Positions 37,001 to 44,827 of a DNA stretch of 64,000 bases are shown piece by piece. This DNA is from Atopsyche davidsoni (Eukaryota > Arthropoda > Insecta > Trichoptera > Hydrobiosidae). A program made the position numbers and the translations under genes. The notes under the pieces were generated by a model that saw nothing but the letters and a program-made list of their open reading frames with translations, did no database searches and was not told where the DNA came from. How positions within the stretch are numbered: position 1 is the first letter of the stretch; each line of letters opens with the position of its first letter. Location of the stretch: NCBI GenBank assembly GCA_022113835.1, contig JAILWY010000012.1, positions 5,332,001 to 5,396,000 on the forward strand, read 5' to 3'.

Positions 37001-38346
37001 TTTTCTTTATCTTTAGGATCAAGTTCGACCTGCCAGTAGCCACTCTTAAGGTCTAGGGTTGAGAACATTTTGCATCCAACTAATGAGTCCAGAGTGTCGT
37101 CTATTCGCGGCAGAGGGTAACTGTCCTTCTTCGTTACGTTGTTAAGCTGCCGATAGTCCACGCAAAAACGGGTTGTTCCGTCTTTCTTCTTAACTAGTAC
37201 GACAGGTGAGTTCCACGGACTATTTGATCGTTCAATAATTTTTCCTTGGTTCATTTCTTGAATGATCCGCTCAGCCTCTTCTCTTTTTGCCAGCGGTAAC
37301 CTTCTCGGTGCTTGTCGAATCGGTCTTGCTTCGCCCGTATCTATTCGATGTCGCACAATGTTAGTCCGGCCGCGTAATTCTTTCGAGCCTTCGAAAACAT
37401 CTTGATACCGACGGATTAACTCTACAATATATTGTTTCTGTTTTGCTGTCAGTTCTTGACAGGAATCGTCCAATAGTCGCTGGAGATGTTTGGGCAGTTT
37501 CGTGTTTACTCCCGACGGGGTGTCTTTCAACTGTCGGACTATTGTGGACACTGCAGAATAATTTGCGAGTGGGCTACCTTTCTTCAGATCCACAGGAAAG
37601 TCATTGATATTAATCAAACGTACGGGTATCTCCTGTGTCGTACGTATCAGCGATTTAGCGACCAGGACTCCAGGGGCTTGCATCGTATTTCCAGGCTCGA
37701 GCATTAGTATTAGTCCTTCCGGAAGCTTGGCATTTAAGCAGGCTTGCACAATCATTTCGCTACGTTTTGGCACCACCGTGTTCACTGCTAGTATAACTTG
37801 TCCGGTTCCGTTCTCATTCGCCTCAAGAACAAGTTCTTCGCCATCAATTTTGACAACTCCTTCTTTCAAGTCAAGCTTAAATCCTAACTTTGTCATAAGA
37901 TCCATGCCAAGAATGACTTCCTCTTCTATTTCAGCCACTAACGCAATTTGTTCGGCAGTGACTGCGCCAAATTGAAAAGTGACGACCATCTCCCCGTGAA
38001 CGCGAGCCGCTTCGCCTGTCGCAGTACGAAGTCTCCATCTGGAGGGGAACAAACGCTCTTTAGACATGACAATATCTGGCCGTAGGATTGTCATTGTTGC
38101 TCCGGTGTCCAATAGTAGTTTCCGGTTTCTTCCATTGACCAATCCATTTACAAATATGCTATCCGTGCGTCCCTTTAGTGTTGCGACTCTTGCAGAACGG
38201 CGCGGGAGGCTAGTAGTGCGGGTCGAAGGTTGCCCCTTTCCATCAACCCATTCTAGTTTTCCGAAGATTCTTGATACCTTCTTCCATCTTGAGGTTTTCT
38301 GGGACAGCGAATCCGCAAATGACCAATCTGGCCGCAATTCCAACAT
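33796..38346 (-). CDS. Pol polyprotein: protease, RT, RNase H, integrase, macrodomain-like region, CCCH finger
   Basis: 1516 residues from the first ATG; in vivo it is probably made as a Gag-Pol fusion by a -1 shift from gag. Protease: active-site DTGA at 80-83. RT: LDLKSGYW around D432 and YLDD at 494-497. RNase H: D643, E684, D709, D752. Integrase: zinc motif H874/H881/C908/C911; D943, D1003, E1039 (35 residues between the last two, as in D,D35E). GPY/F module about 1170-1213. Residues about 1255-1386 closely resemble the OARD1/TARG1 macrodomain class, and C1402, C1410, C1416, H1420 form a CX7CX5CX3H finger. The last 79 residues are encoded in the 3' LTR. All core catalytic residues are present and there is no internal stop. 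The protein should cut Gag-Pol, copy the RNA to DNA and insert it. The tail's role is unknown. Confidence 0.96.
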   Translation of the reverse strand: MLELRPDWSFADSLSQKTSRWKKVSRIFGKLEWVDGKGQPSTRTTSLPRRSARVATLKGRTDSIFVNGLVNGRNRKLLLDTGATMTILRPDIVMSKERLFPSRWRLRTATGEAARVHGEMVVTFQFGAVTAEQIALVAEIEEEVILGMDLMTKLGFKLDLKEGVVKIDGEELVLEANENGTGQVILAVNTVVPKRSEMIVQACLNAKLPEGLILMLEPGNTMQAPGVLVAKSLIRTTQEIPVRLININDFPVDLKKGSPLANYSAVSTIVRQLKDTPSGVNTKLPKHLQRLLDDSCQELTAKQKQYIVELIRRYQDVFEGSKELRGRTNIVRHRIDTGEARPIRQAPRRLPLAKREEAERIIQEMNQGKIIERSNSPWNSPVVLVKKKDGTTRFCVDYRQLNNVTKKDSYPLPRIDDTLDSLVGCKMFSTLDLKSGYWQVELDPKDKEKTAFSTGNGLWQFTVMPFGLCNAPATFERLMENVLRGLSWETCLVYLDDIIVLGRTFDDHLKNLEQVFRRLQEASLKLNPSKCNLFQRTVKYLGHVISAHGVTVDPEKIITVKEWPEPKDKNEIRSFLGLCTYYRRFVPGFADIAKPLIRLTEERNEFVWSQDCQTAFDELRQRLSSAPILSYPKPDDKFILDTDASNVGIGGVLSQMQDGHEKVIAYFSKVLSKPERNYCVTRRELLAVVKSVEHFHKYLYGRKFLLRTDHAALTWLLRFKNPENQVARWIERLQEFDFDIEHRAGTIHRNADALSRRPCAENCTHCCWAEEKSATVERVTVRDDEWSETDVLIDQENDPELKYVLKWKRAGHRPIWEEIASLSPSVKAYWAQWNSLTLEGKLLKRILENDDGTQKRLQLVIPRKRVTEVLKLIHDGASGGHLGTRKTLEKIRERFYWVNCKEDVRDWCRRCVCCATANGPQRKRRAPMRQYNVGSPFERIAIDVAGPFPTSEAGNKYILVTMDYFSKWVEAYAIPNQEAVTVADVIVKEWICRFGIPMELHSDQGRNFESSVFQGVCETLGIRKTRTTALHPQSDGMVERMNRTMGKYLSKVVADHQRDWDRHLHLFLLAYRSSIHEATRQTPASVIFGRELRLPCDLKFGGKPGESLVGEGYVSDLRRQLNETHDRVRVNIQDASDRMKDRYDLGAEGGGHQAGDLVWLFNPQRRRGLSPKLQRAWDGPYEVMKKINDVIYRIRKRPIGKPRVVHFNRLSPFLGSNDEATDQTVRVCRVPAEELTFGEFMIRHGAGRKARYGVTTEVRQDLFLTPKDYALVQEISKDSDMSKGVLRVTRHKYGDMKREAQESSLGDTLQVQREGRELFFLITRETAHQGADYQVIWDSLVSLRRMLLEQEIQKFSLPKLSYPDWRIVRSMLEELFQHTGIEIQVCCYHPWVSGIERRTVRCYFDATTGCQRGPDCRYVHVNKQRVFRDGTTTEEGVVLRSSSKFENRTIQNAIKQRTGMIERASTRAPIRGFGESRNAPRASPRMLEMRGEAILRLVSKAGLALTVLKDNVNINV
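34035..34047 (-). other. Polypurine tract
   Basis: On the minus strand GAGGAGGGGGTAG ends directly at the 3' LTR. This is the expected position of the purine primer for plus-strand DNA synthesis. It also lies inside the Pol frame. Confidence 0.85.
34087..34143 (-). other. CCCH zinc-finger segment of Pol
   Basis: Pol residues 1402-1420 have the spacing CX7CX5CX3H, the standard CCCH form found in many RNA-binding proteins (established for the family). Arg and Lys around it fit nucleic-acid binding (inferred). It lies 15-20 residues after the macrodomain-like region and just before the LTR-encoded tail. Retroviral-type Gag knuckles are CCHC and differ in spacing. Confidence 0.75.
34189..34584 (-). 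other. OARD1/TARG1-like macrodomain segment of Pol
   Basis: Pol residues about 1255-1386 follow the order of the OARD1 (TARG1) macrodomain. A strand ends in DLF (1261-1263), with Gln where cellular proteins have Gly. Then come an ISKDSDMSKGV block (1275-1285) in place of the ISEDxxMGxGI motif, a FFLITRE strand (1319-1325), a DYQVIWDSL helix start (1332-1340), a SLPKL strand (1356-1360) and a W...MLEELF helix (1365-1376), then an IEIQVCCY strand. Macrodomains of this class bind ADP-ribose and remove it from acidic residues. The phosphate loop that holds the catalytic Asp of TARG1 appears about four residues shorter here, and Arg1324 sits at the catalytic Lys position. Binding is therefore more likely than normal hydrolysis. 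The call comes from pattern recall, not an alignment run. Confidence 0.7.
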
Positions 38347-39515
38347 CGAGGTCTTTCAGGCTTCTTAAATTTGAGCGCTTCCAATACGCGCTGGATTATT
38401 TCTTCCATCGATAGGTTCGACGGGGCTTCTTCCACGCCCTCCATGGCCCGGACGCGAGGATGGCTTCTTAATGATTGTTTGACTGCCTCGAACTCAAGGG
38501 CTTGAGTCAAGGCGTCACTCAATGTCTTCGGGCGGGCTAATTTCACGGCCTGCTGTGTCTCTACTTCTCTCAGACCGTCTAAAAATTTTTCTACCGCCAG
38601 GCTCTCATAGACGTCATCGGGAACAGTTGGGTAGGCGCTTTGCACCAATCGCACGATGTCCGCCTCAAACTCTTGGAGTGATTCTGTTGGTTTCTGGTAG
38701 CGGTTCTTTAACTGGGACCGATAAATCTGTTCCATATACCGATGACCAAAGCGCATATCAAGTCGTTTGGTCAGCTCAGTGTAGTTGACCCTGTCCTCCA
38801 GCGGAATCGTTTGCAATACCCTGAGGGCATCCCCACGCAGTAAAAGACTCAATATGGATGCTTTTTTTATAGCTGACCATCCGTTGATCATGGCCGCCGT
38901 CTCGAATAGCGTCAAATACTCCTCCCATACGGTTTTTCCATCAAAAGTCGGCAGATCAGTTTTGATGCTACAAGTTGACGCTTCGTGCTTGTGGTCATGT
39001 TGGGGAGTATTTTCCAATAGTTTCACTTCAGTACTACTTTTTGTATTCATATTTCCAGAGTGACTCGCCGTTTCTTTCGCTTGCCCGGCTAACCGCTTTT
39101 CCATGTCTTGAATGACGTCCTTAATCCTTCGGTCAACCGATTCGTTTAGTTCTTCTATCTTCGCGTCAAACTTAGTGGTTTGTTTTTCAATCCTCGCGTC
39201 GATTGATTCTATTAGCTGGTACTCAATTGAATCCAATTTTGTCCTCTGATCCGTCAGCTCAGTCCCCAGTTCGTCCAGCTTTTTGGATTGTTCGTCCGTC
39301 TTTCCGGATTGTTCGTCCAGCTTTTTGGATAAATCATCAATGCTGCACGGCACTTCAAAAAGGAACTCCTCTGGGTTGTGGCCCTCTTGCACCAGGGATT
39401 CCTTCAATCTTAGCACAAGGGCTGACTTCATCCCTGTGGTTAACAAATCACGTTCTTCAAGTTCTCTCTTCAGATCTACTACTTTGAGGTCACTCATATT
39501 TACGTGCTTCGCCAT
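38253..39515 (-). CDS. Gag polyprotein with SAP motif, coiled coil, capsid and CCHC knuckle
   Basis: 420 residues. Residues 9-41 read as a SAP motif (LKVVDLKRELEERDLLTTGMK), a helix-turn-helix fold that usually binds DNA. Residues 57-142 form a heptad-rich coiled coil with several Asp-Glu-Gln-Ser-Lys-Lys-type repeats. Residues about 187-350 are the Retrotrans_gag capsid region (WEEYLTLFE near 197, then RLDMRFG and ESLQEFEADI). A CCHC knuckle CX2CX4HX4C lies at C391, C394, H399, C404 and binds RNA. The ATG is 65 bases after the 5' LTR. A second ATG at codon 7 is possible. Gag builds the virus-like particle and packages the RNA. Its 3' end overlaps pol by 94 bases. Confidence 0.95.
   Translation of the reverse strand: MAKHVNMSDLKVVDLKRELEERDLLTTGMKSALVLRLKESLVQEGHNPEEFLFEVPCSIDDLSKKLDEQSGKTDEQSKKLDELGTELTDQRTKLDSIEYQLIESIDARIEKQTTKFDAKIEELNESVDRRIKDVIQDMEKRLAGQAKETASHSGNMNTKSSTEVKLLENTPQHDHKHEASTCSIKTDLPTFDGKTVWEEYLTLFETAAMINGWSAIKKASILSLLLRGDALRVLQTIPLEDRVNYTELTKRLDMRFGHRYMEQIYRSQLKNRYQKPTESLQEFEADIVRLVQSAYPTVPDDVYESLAVEKFLDGLREVETQQAVKLARPKTLSDALTQALEFEAVKQSLRSHPRVRAMEGVEEAPSNLSMEEIIQRVLEALKFKKPERPRCWNCGQIGHLRIRCPRKPQDGRRYQESSEN
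38256..38262 (-). promoter_or_regulatory. Candidate -1 frameshift site (GGAAAAC)
   Basis: pol is in the -1 frame relative to gag. The only slippery-like heptamer I see in gag phase in the overlap is G GAA AAC directly before the gag TAG stop. AAC can slip to AAA, but GAA to GGA is a poor match, so it is not canonical. Re-initiation at the pol ATG (38346), just after the start of the overlap, is an alternative. Confidence 0.3.
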
Positions 39516-39561
39516 TTTGTTTTATACTTTTATTTATTTTAATTATTATTTATTTATCACC

Positions 39562-39579
39562 CTACACATCTGACACCAA
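39562..39579 (-). other. Primer-binding site, tRNA-Leu type
   Basis: One base after the 5' LTR the minus strand reads TGGTGTCAGATGTGTAGG. Its first ten bases fit the 3' end (CCA included) of animal tRNA-Leu(CAA), and 13 of the first 14 match if the standard tRNA sequence is assumed. tRNA-Leu priming is known in the mdg3/micropia group. Confidence 0.7.
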
Positions 39580-39580
39580 T

Positions 39581-39906
39581 TGTAACGTACCGGGGTTCAC
39601 ACTTAAACACTTATTTATGTCAACACAAGTTATATTTATTTATCTACGTACAGAGTATTTATTTACATTATACATTTATATTAACATTGTCTTTTAGTAC
39701 TGTCAGAGCGAGACCCGCCTTTGACACTAATCTCAAAATGGCTTCCCCTCGCATCTCCAACATTCGAGGGCTCGCGCGAGGCGCATTCCTCGATTCTCCA
39801 AAACCTCGTATTGGCGCTCTAGTCGACGCTCGCTCGATCATTCCAGTCCTTTGCTTTATAGCGTTCTGGATGGTTCGATTTTCAAACTTACTGCTAGACC
39901 GTAACA
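39581..39906 (-). repeat. 5' LTR, 326 bp
   Basis: Starts TGTTACG and ends CGTTACA on the minus strand. It differs from the 3' LTR by one base (39671). It holds the promoter, and its first 240 bases are the same sequence that encodes the Pol C-terminus in the 3' copy. Confidence 0.97.
39855..39860 (-). promoter_or_regulatory. Candidate TATA box of the LTR promoter
   Basis: Minus-strand TATAAA within GCTATAAAGC, about 50 bases into the LTR. This would put the RNA start about 30 bases downstream, near 39825. In the 3' LTR the same bases are Pol codons (Ala-Ile-Lys). Confidence 0.45.
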
Positions 39907-39910
39907 GTAT
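39907..39910. repeat. Right 4-bp target duplication of the LTR element (GTAT)
   Basis: Matches 33705-33708. Confidence 0.7.
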
Positions 39911-42900
39911 AAATATCTTTAATAATCCATAAATGAATGTGGGTGTTTTTATGTAGTAAATTGTTTTATATTTAATGGACTTGATTGATATTTCCTTAAA
40001 ATTGAACATACCTCTTGAAAAAAATGCTTACTATAAAATACTAAAACAAAAACGTGTTTTTAATCTCATTTCTGTAAGCAGATAATAATTTAGTTAAAAG
40101 ATAAATCATTGAACAAGCTATATTTGTCACATTTAAAAAAAAAAAACAAATTGAATGCCTTAATAGCTATCGCTTCGCATGATTATAAAAAATTAAACGA
40201 AAAAACTTGAGTTAAAGTAAAATAGTTGCTAAAATTGAAACTTTTATACCCCGAGCGCTAAAACGGTTAATAAATTTGTGTTAAAGCTCGTATGAGATAC
40301 TTTGTTACAGAAAACAGATAATTTTTCTTGATTTTGCCTTCCAACAATCGTTAGGCGGGCCGAGCTGCCGCAACTCTCTCCCAACATTCTTAAGTGAGAA
40401 AATTTCCCGAGCAAAGATAAAGAACCGGGGAGGAGGGCAGGGGAAAATCTTAACCGCCGAGGTTTCTTATTTTTATCACGGACAAAACACCTCAGGCCGT
40501 GAGAAGCAAAAGCTTTGGGCCATATGGCGGCTCCTGCGAGATCTCCAGCGGTTTCCAGAATATAAAGGAGCTGCTCATAGACAGGATTTTTTGAAAATTC
40601 CACCGCTCTGTTTCGTTCATTCTTGAATATTTTGCAAGATATTGCGTTCATATTTTTAATGCATTATGCAAAAGGTTGGATATCCCGGAGTATGCGCAAC
40701 CGTTTTTTGATATGGTAAAATATCGATAGTTTATTCACAAAACTGTTAAAATCATCAATGCTTGTCGATGTCTTAAGAAAAATTGTTCTTGACAAATAGA
40801 TAGGCAATAATATTTTTTCCGTTATAGAAAAATATTTTTTTTACAAATAACCAACAATTTTATTTATTTATCATTAACACATCAATTATCAAATATATTA
40901 AATGTAACAATAAACATTTAAAGACACTACCGAAAAACTAAGCTGTGAAAATATTGTTTAATTTTATGTGGAAAAATAACTTACTCGATACAGTTACATG
41001 ATATATATGTCTATTTTGTGGATTGAACGTCAATCCACATCCAGTTACGTGACATTAAAATGCTGCTTTTCTTTTCATATTTATTAAATTCAATGAGTAT
41101 TGCAGAAGCGACATGACCTCACAATATTCTAGTTGATACAATATCTATTTTGCTACGTCCACTTACATTCTATCATCTGTGTTAATCATTCACCATTGAA
41201 TCTACAAGTTATTATTAAACCAAAAACTCATTTTTCAAAAACGGATATTTTTAAGTACTAGCAAATATAACCTGCTCTTAAAAAATATAACATATTACTT
41301 TTATAATTGTTTTGATAAACTTGATATTCCCTAAATCGTAATATTATTTAATTAAATATAAGATTTTTTCTTTCAATAATCATGAACGAGTCATACTTTA
41401 GGTAGATTCTAAAAATGAGTATCTGAAAAATTATAATGACGACCGAATATCAATGCGCTGTGCGCTGTGAGGGTACCTGTGATGATACACACCTTCGTGA
41501 CGGATGACAGATTATACCAGAAAACTACCCTCTCTGGGTTTTTTTTCTAAACCGGACAATCAAATGAGTAAACTTGGGAATCGCGGCCGCGGCCCGCCCA
41601 CCCCGCCGCCCGAGCCGAGCCCGTAAAACGCCTGCAAATCCGTGAGAATAGCTGGGCTTTGATAACACTTCTCTTCTTTTTTACTGCTTCAAGTAAATGA
41701 CCCGGCAACTCGGGAACCTTTTTGCCAGGAAATGAAATACCCCAGGCAGAGGCCCGCCGTATAAAAATACATTATTTTTAAAAGATTTATGTTCGCATAA
41801 AAATATTCACGGGAAGACCAGCTACTGATTTTAATATTTAATAAAATATTTTAATATCTGGAGTTTTCTGATTGAACTGATCTTAAAATTTTGTTATTTT
41901 TTTTGATCCAATCTTTTTTACGTTAACTAGTCTTTCTAGAATTCAAGTGAATTTTTTTGACGGGAAATATGCTTTCACGACATATTTATTTCTACAATAT
42001 TAATAGCCAACTCTTCTCTATTCCATAGTAAAGTTCCACGAAAACTATTCCTTTTGATATATCTTTTAACAAAATACATATAAAATATTTTTTGTTTTAT
42101 TTATGGTTTTTGTTTGTTTCACAATAATCTTTAACATTCTAAGCCCTTATTTGATAAATTAATAATAAATACCGTATAAAACTGTTCAAGGATAATTACA
42201 TTAAGTGACACACCGTATTGATTATATTTCTTCAGCAAATTCAAGTGTAAAATTTCACATATGTGCCATAAAAATTTACGTCAATGACAATCAATAGCTG
42301 CATGACACTACTTCAACCCCTAAGCGACATTAAAAACCCCATTTCCATTAAATTTATCAGTTTTATGATTATTGGAAACTCGGCGTTCCATTAGTTCAGT
42401 GTGAAGTACCCAGTCTTCTATGAAGTGAACAATCAACATGAACCATAAATCGACTGATTGAAGAAGACGCCCCGCTGCCTGCAGCTCATCTTTATGATTT
42501 CATTAGACCTCTGTGTTTGTCGACAAATGATTCAGATGAGATAGCTCGCACCCTCAGGGCGTTACAGTCATGAGTCTGAAATAATCAAAATGAAGTAATA
42601 ATACATAATCTCGTGCGCGCACGATAAACCCATGTTCTCGATCTTAGGAATCGGTTCCGTGGCGATATTTTTTTAGTAAGCTAAAACTTTTTAGTATTTA
42701 TGATCACTTGATTATGACAAACTCTAGACTCACGCAGGCATATTATACTATATGTCGATTTCGCTTATGCGACGGTCTACCAGAGTCACACACGTGCTCT
42801 CACTCAAAACCAGTAGAATTTATTAACAAAGAACCACACAAGGACGTTATCTAATGGAAATTCCCAATTAACAAATTAAGAACTAAAATGATATTTATTT

Positions 42901-44798
42901 CATAATATTGATGGGTAAAAGGATAATTCGTGCAATACCAATGTTTGAATCAAATTGATATGAAAGGCAAGTGAAGCATTTCTACTTAGAGTTTGGAATT
43001 GGTACTGAAAGGTAACGAGAAAGTGGAGTCCAGAGAAAAGCATCACTTGGTCAATTGCAGGCGGCAAGGGGGGTTAATCTGTGGCCCCCGCGCCCCCCGC
43101 CGTGGCAGCAAAACAAATCCATAAAGCAGCCAGCGAGGGGCGAATTGAGGACCCGGGGCCAAGGGGCTCGGAGACAAACAATCTCACGGACTGCGTCATT
43201 ACTTTGAAGAACTAATGACGTAAATATCCAAACGGTGGGCTCTGGTAAGAAGCATATACCTGCTTGGTTCTGTAGCTATTCGATAACGTTTATTTATGAT
43301 TCCGACAGTAAAAATGCCGTTATGATAAATCATCGTTATTTCATTTCTAGTTATTTCATAATAATCGCTTATGCTGAAAAATAAATGATTAAATCCTTTT
43401 TCTAAAAATATTTTAATAAATATATAGTGAAATATGTAATTTAAAAAATAGAACACATATAATATGTATAAAAACTACAAATATAATAAATAATATAGTA
43501 AAAGCATGAGCTCAGCCTGCCTTACGAAAATTTTACTATGCTGAAAGCATCCAGTTTGTCTTTGTATAGCTGTTACTGTATTAAATGTTTTCCGAATTTT
43601 AATTATAGAAATTGGTTGTTTTTAAATACTGTTACTGCTATTTTAATATCTATGCTTATTTGGGTAATATTGAACTGCACAAACTTCATTTTTACATAAA
43701 ATGGATTAAATTATTTTCATTTTTGTTATTATCATAGAATAATTTAGCACTCAAAATTATAATTATCCTCTTACATTAAATATGAAGGGATCAAAACCAC
43801 ACGGTAAGTATATTTATCGTGGTATTATTCAAGGTCTTCATTGCATATTATTATCTACTGAAATCGAAAAAATTTATAATTTAGGTTAAACAATATAATT
43901 ATATTGTCGAGTGTACTCAGTCACAATACCCGCAGACCGCCACAGTAGGAATTCTGCTTGTTATAGTAATAAATCTATTAAATTTATAATCCATTTTATT
44001 GCAGTCTGTGAACTTTTTTTATTATTAATCAATAGATTATTAAAATGTCAGAAAATATAGATTTAACGACAGTCGTAAAAAAATATATAAAAACGATTGC
44101 TGGGTAACTGCATATATAGAACTTAAAAAATATTGAACACGCGTAAAATTGGAAGAAATAAAATTTTAAATGCACATATAATTAATACACGCGTCAATCA
44201 AATAGTACAAGAATTTTTATTGCTTGATTTTATGAAGTAACGATCACTATTATTTTTTTACTGATTCCAAACTAAAATTAAACCAACCTCAATGGACTCA
44301 ACAAAAACAAATCAAATCCCAAAGTCATTTGAATTTGTTGGTGCTGAAGATAAAACTTTTTTTTTTTACATTATACTTGTCATATAATTGCCAAAAGAGC
44401 ACTCGCAAATATTCAGCGGCTACTGATGCACTCTAATAACGAACGCGAAAAAAAAAAAAAAAGCATAAGAACGCGCCACAATTAAAAATGCACTCAAAAT
44501 TTTAAAAAGCAACGTGGCGGTATGACTCCTGGCCCCCTACTTAATGTTTATTTAAAATGAACCATTAGAGTAATAGCTTCACAAGGATTTCGTGCCCCGC
44601 CTGACATGACAGCGGCAAGGAATGGAAATAAAATAAAAAACAACAGCAATTAAAAAAATCGTACCCGCACCTCGTAAACCCCTTGATGAGACACATAAAT
44701 GAGAGGGGGCTGGGGTAATTACCGCGCCCGGCTACAGCGTTCTGCTGCCAACTGCTACGAGAAAAAACTACTACTGTACTGAAAAAAATATATTTATA

Positions 44799-44827
44799 AT
44801 ATATATATTTTATATATATATATATAA
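44799..44827. repeat. TA-rich microsatellite
   Basis: A TA dinucleotide run, interrupted by a few extra Ts, within a longer AT-only block. Confidence 0.75.

Larger units (their letters stand above)
33709..39906 (-). mobile_element. Complete Ty3/gypsy LTR retrotransposon with macrodomain and CCCH finger in Pol
   Basis: The 6198-bp element reads on the minus strand. The order is 5' LTR (39906-39581), primer site, gag (39515-38253), pol (38346-33796), purine tract and 3' LTR (34034-33709). The ends are TGTTACG...CGTTACA on the coding strand, with a GTAT duplication outside. The Pol order of protease, RT, RNase H, integrase with a GPY/F module is that of Ty3/gypsy (Metaviridae). A tRNA-Leu-like primer site is reported for the mdg3/micropia/blastopia group, so a link to it is possible. 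There is no env. Both frames are intact and the LTRs differ at one base of 326, so the insertion is very recent and the copy may still be mobile. Confidence 0.97.

Noticed and set aside
39668..40009. 113-codon minus-strand frame with the same C-terminus as Pol
   Set aside because: It is chance flanking sequence running into the 5' LTR, which repeats the Pol-coding LTR segment.
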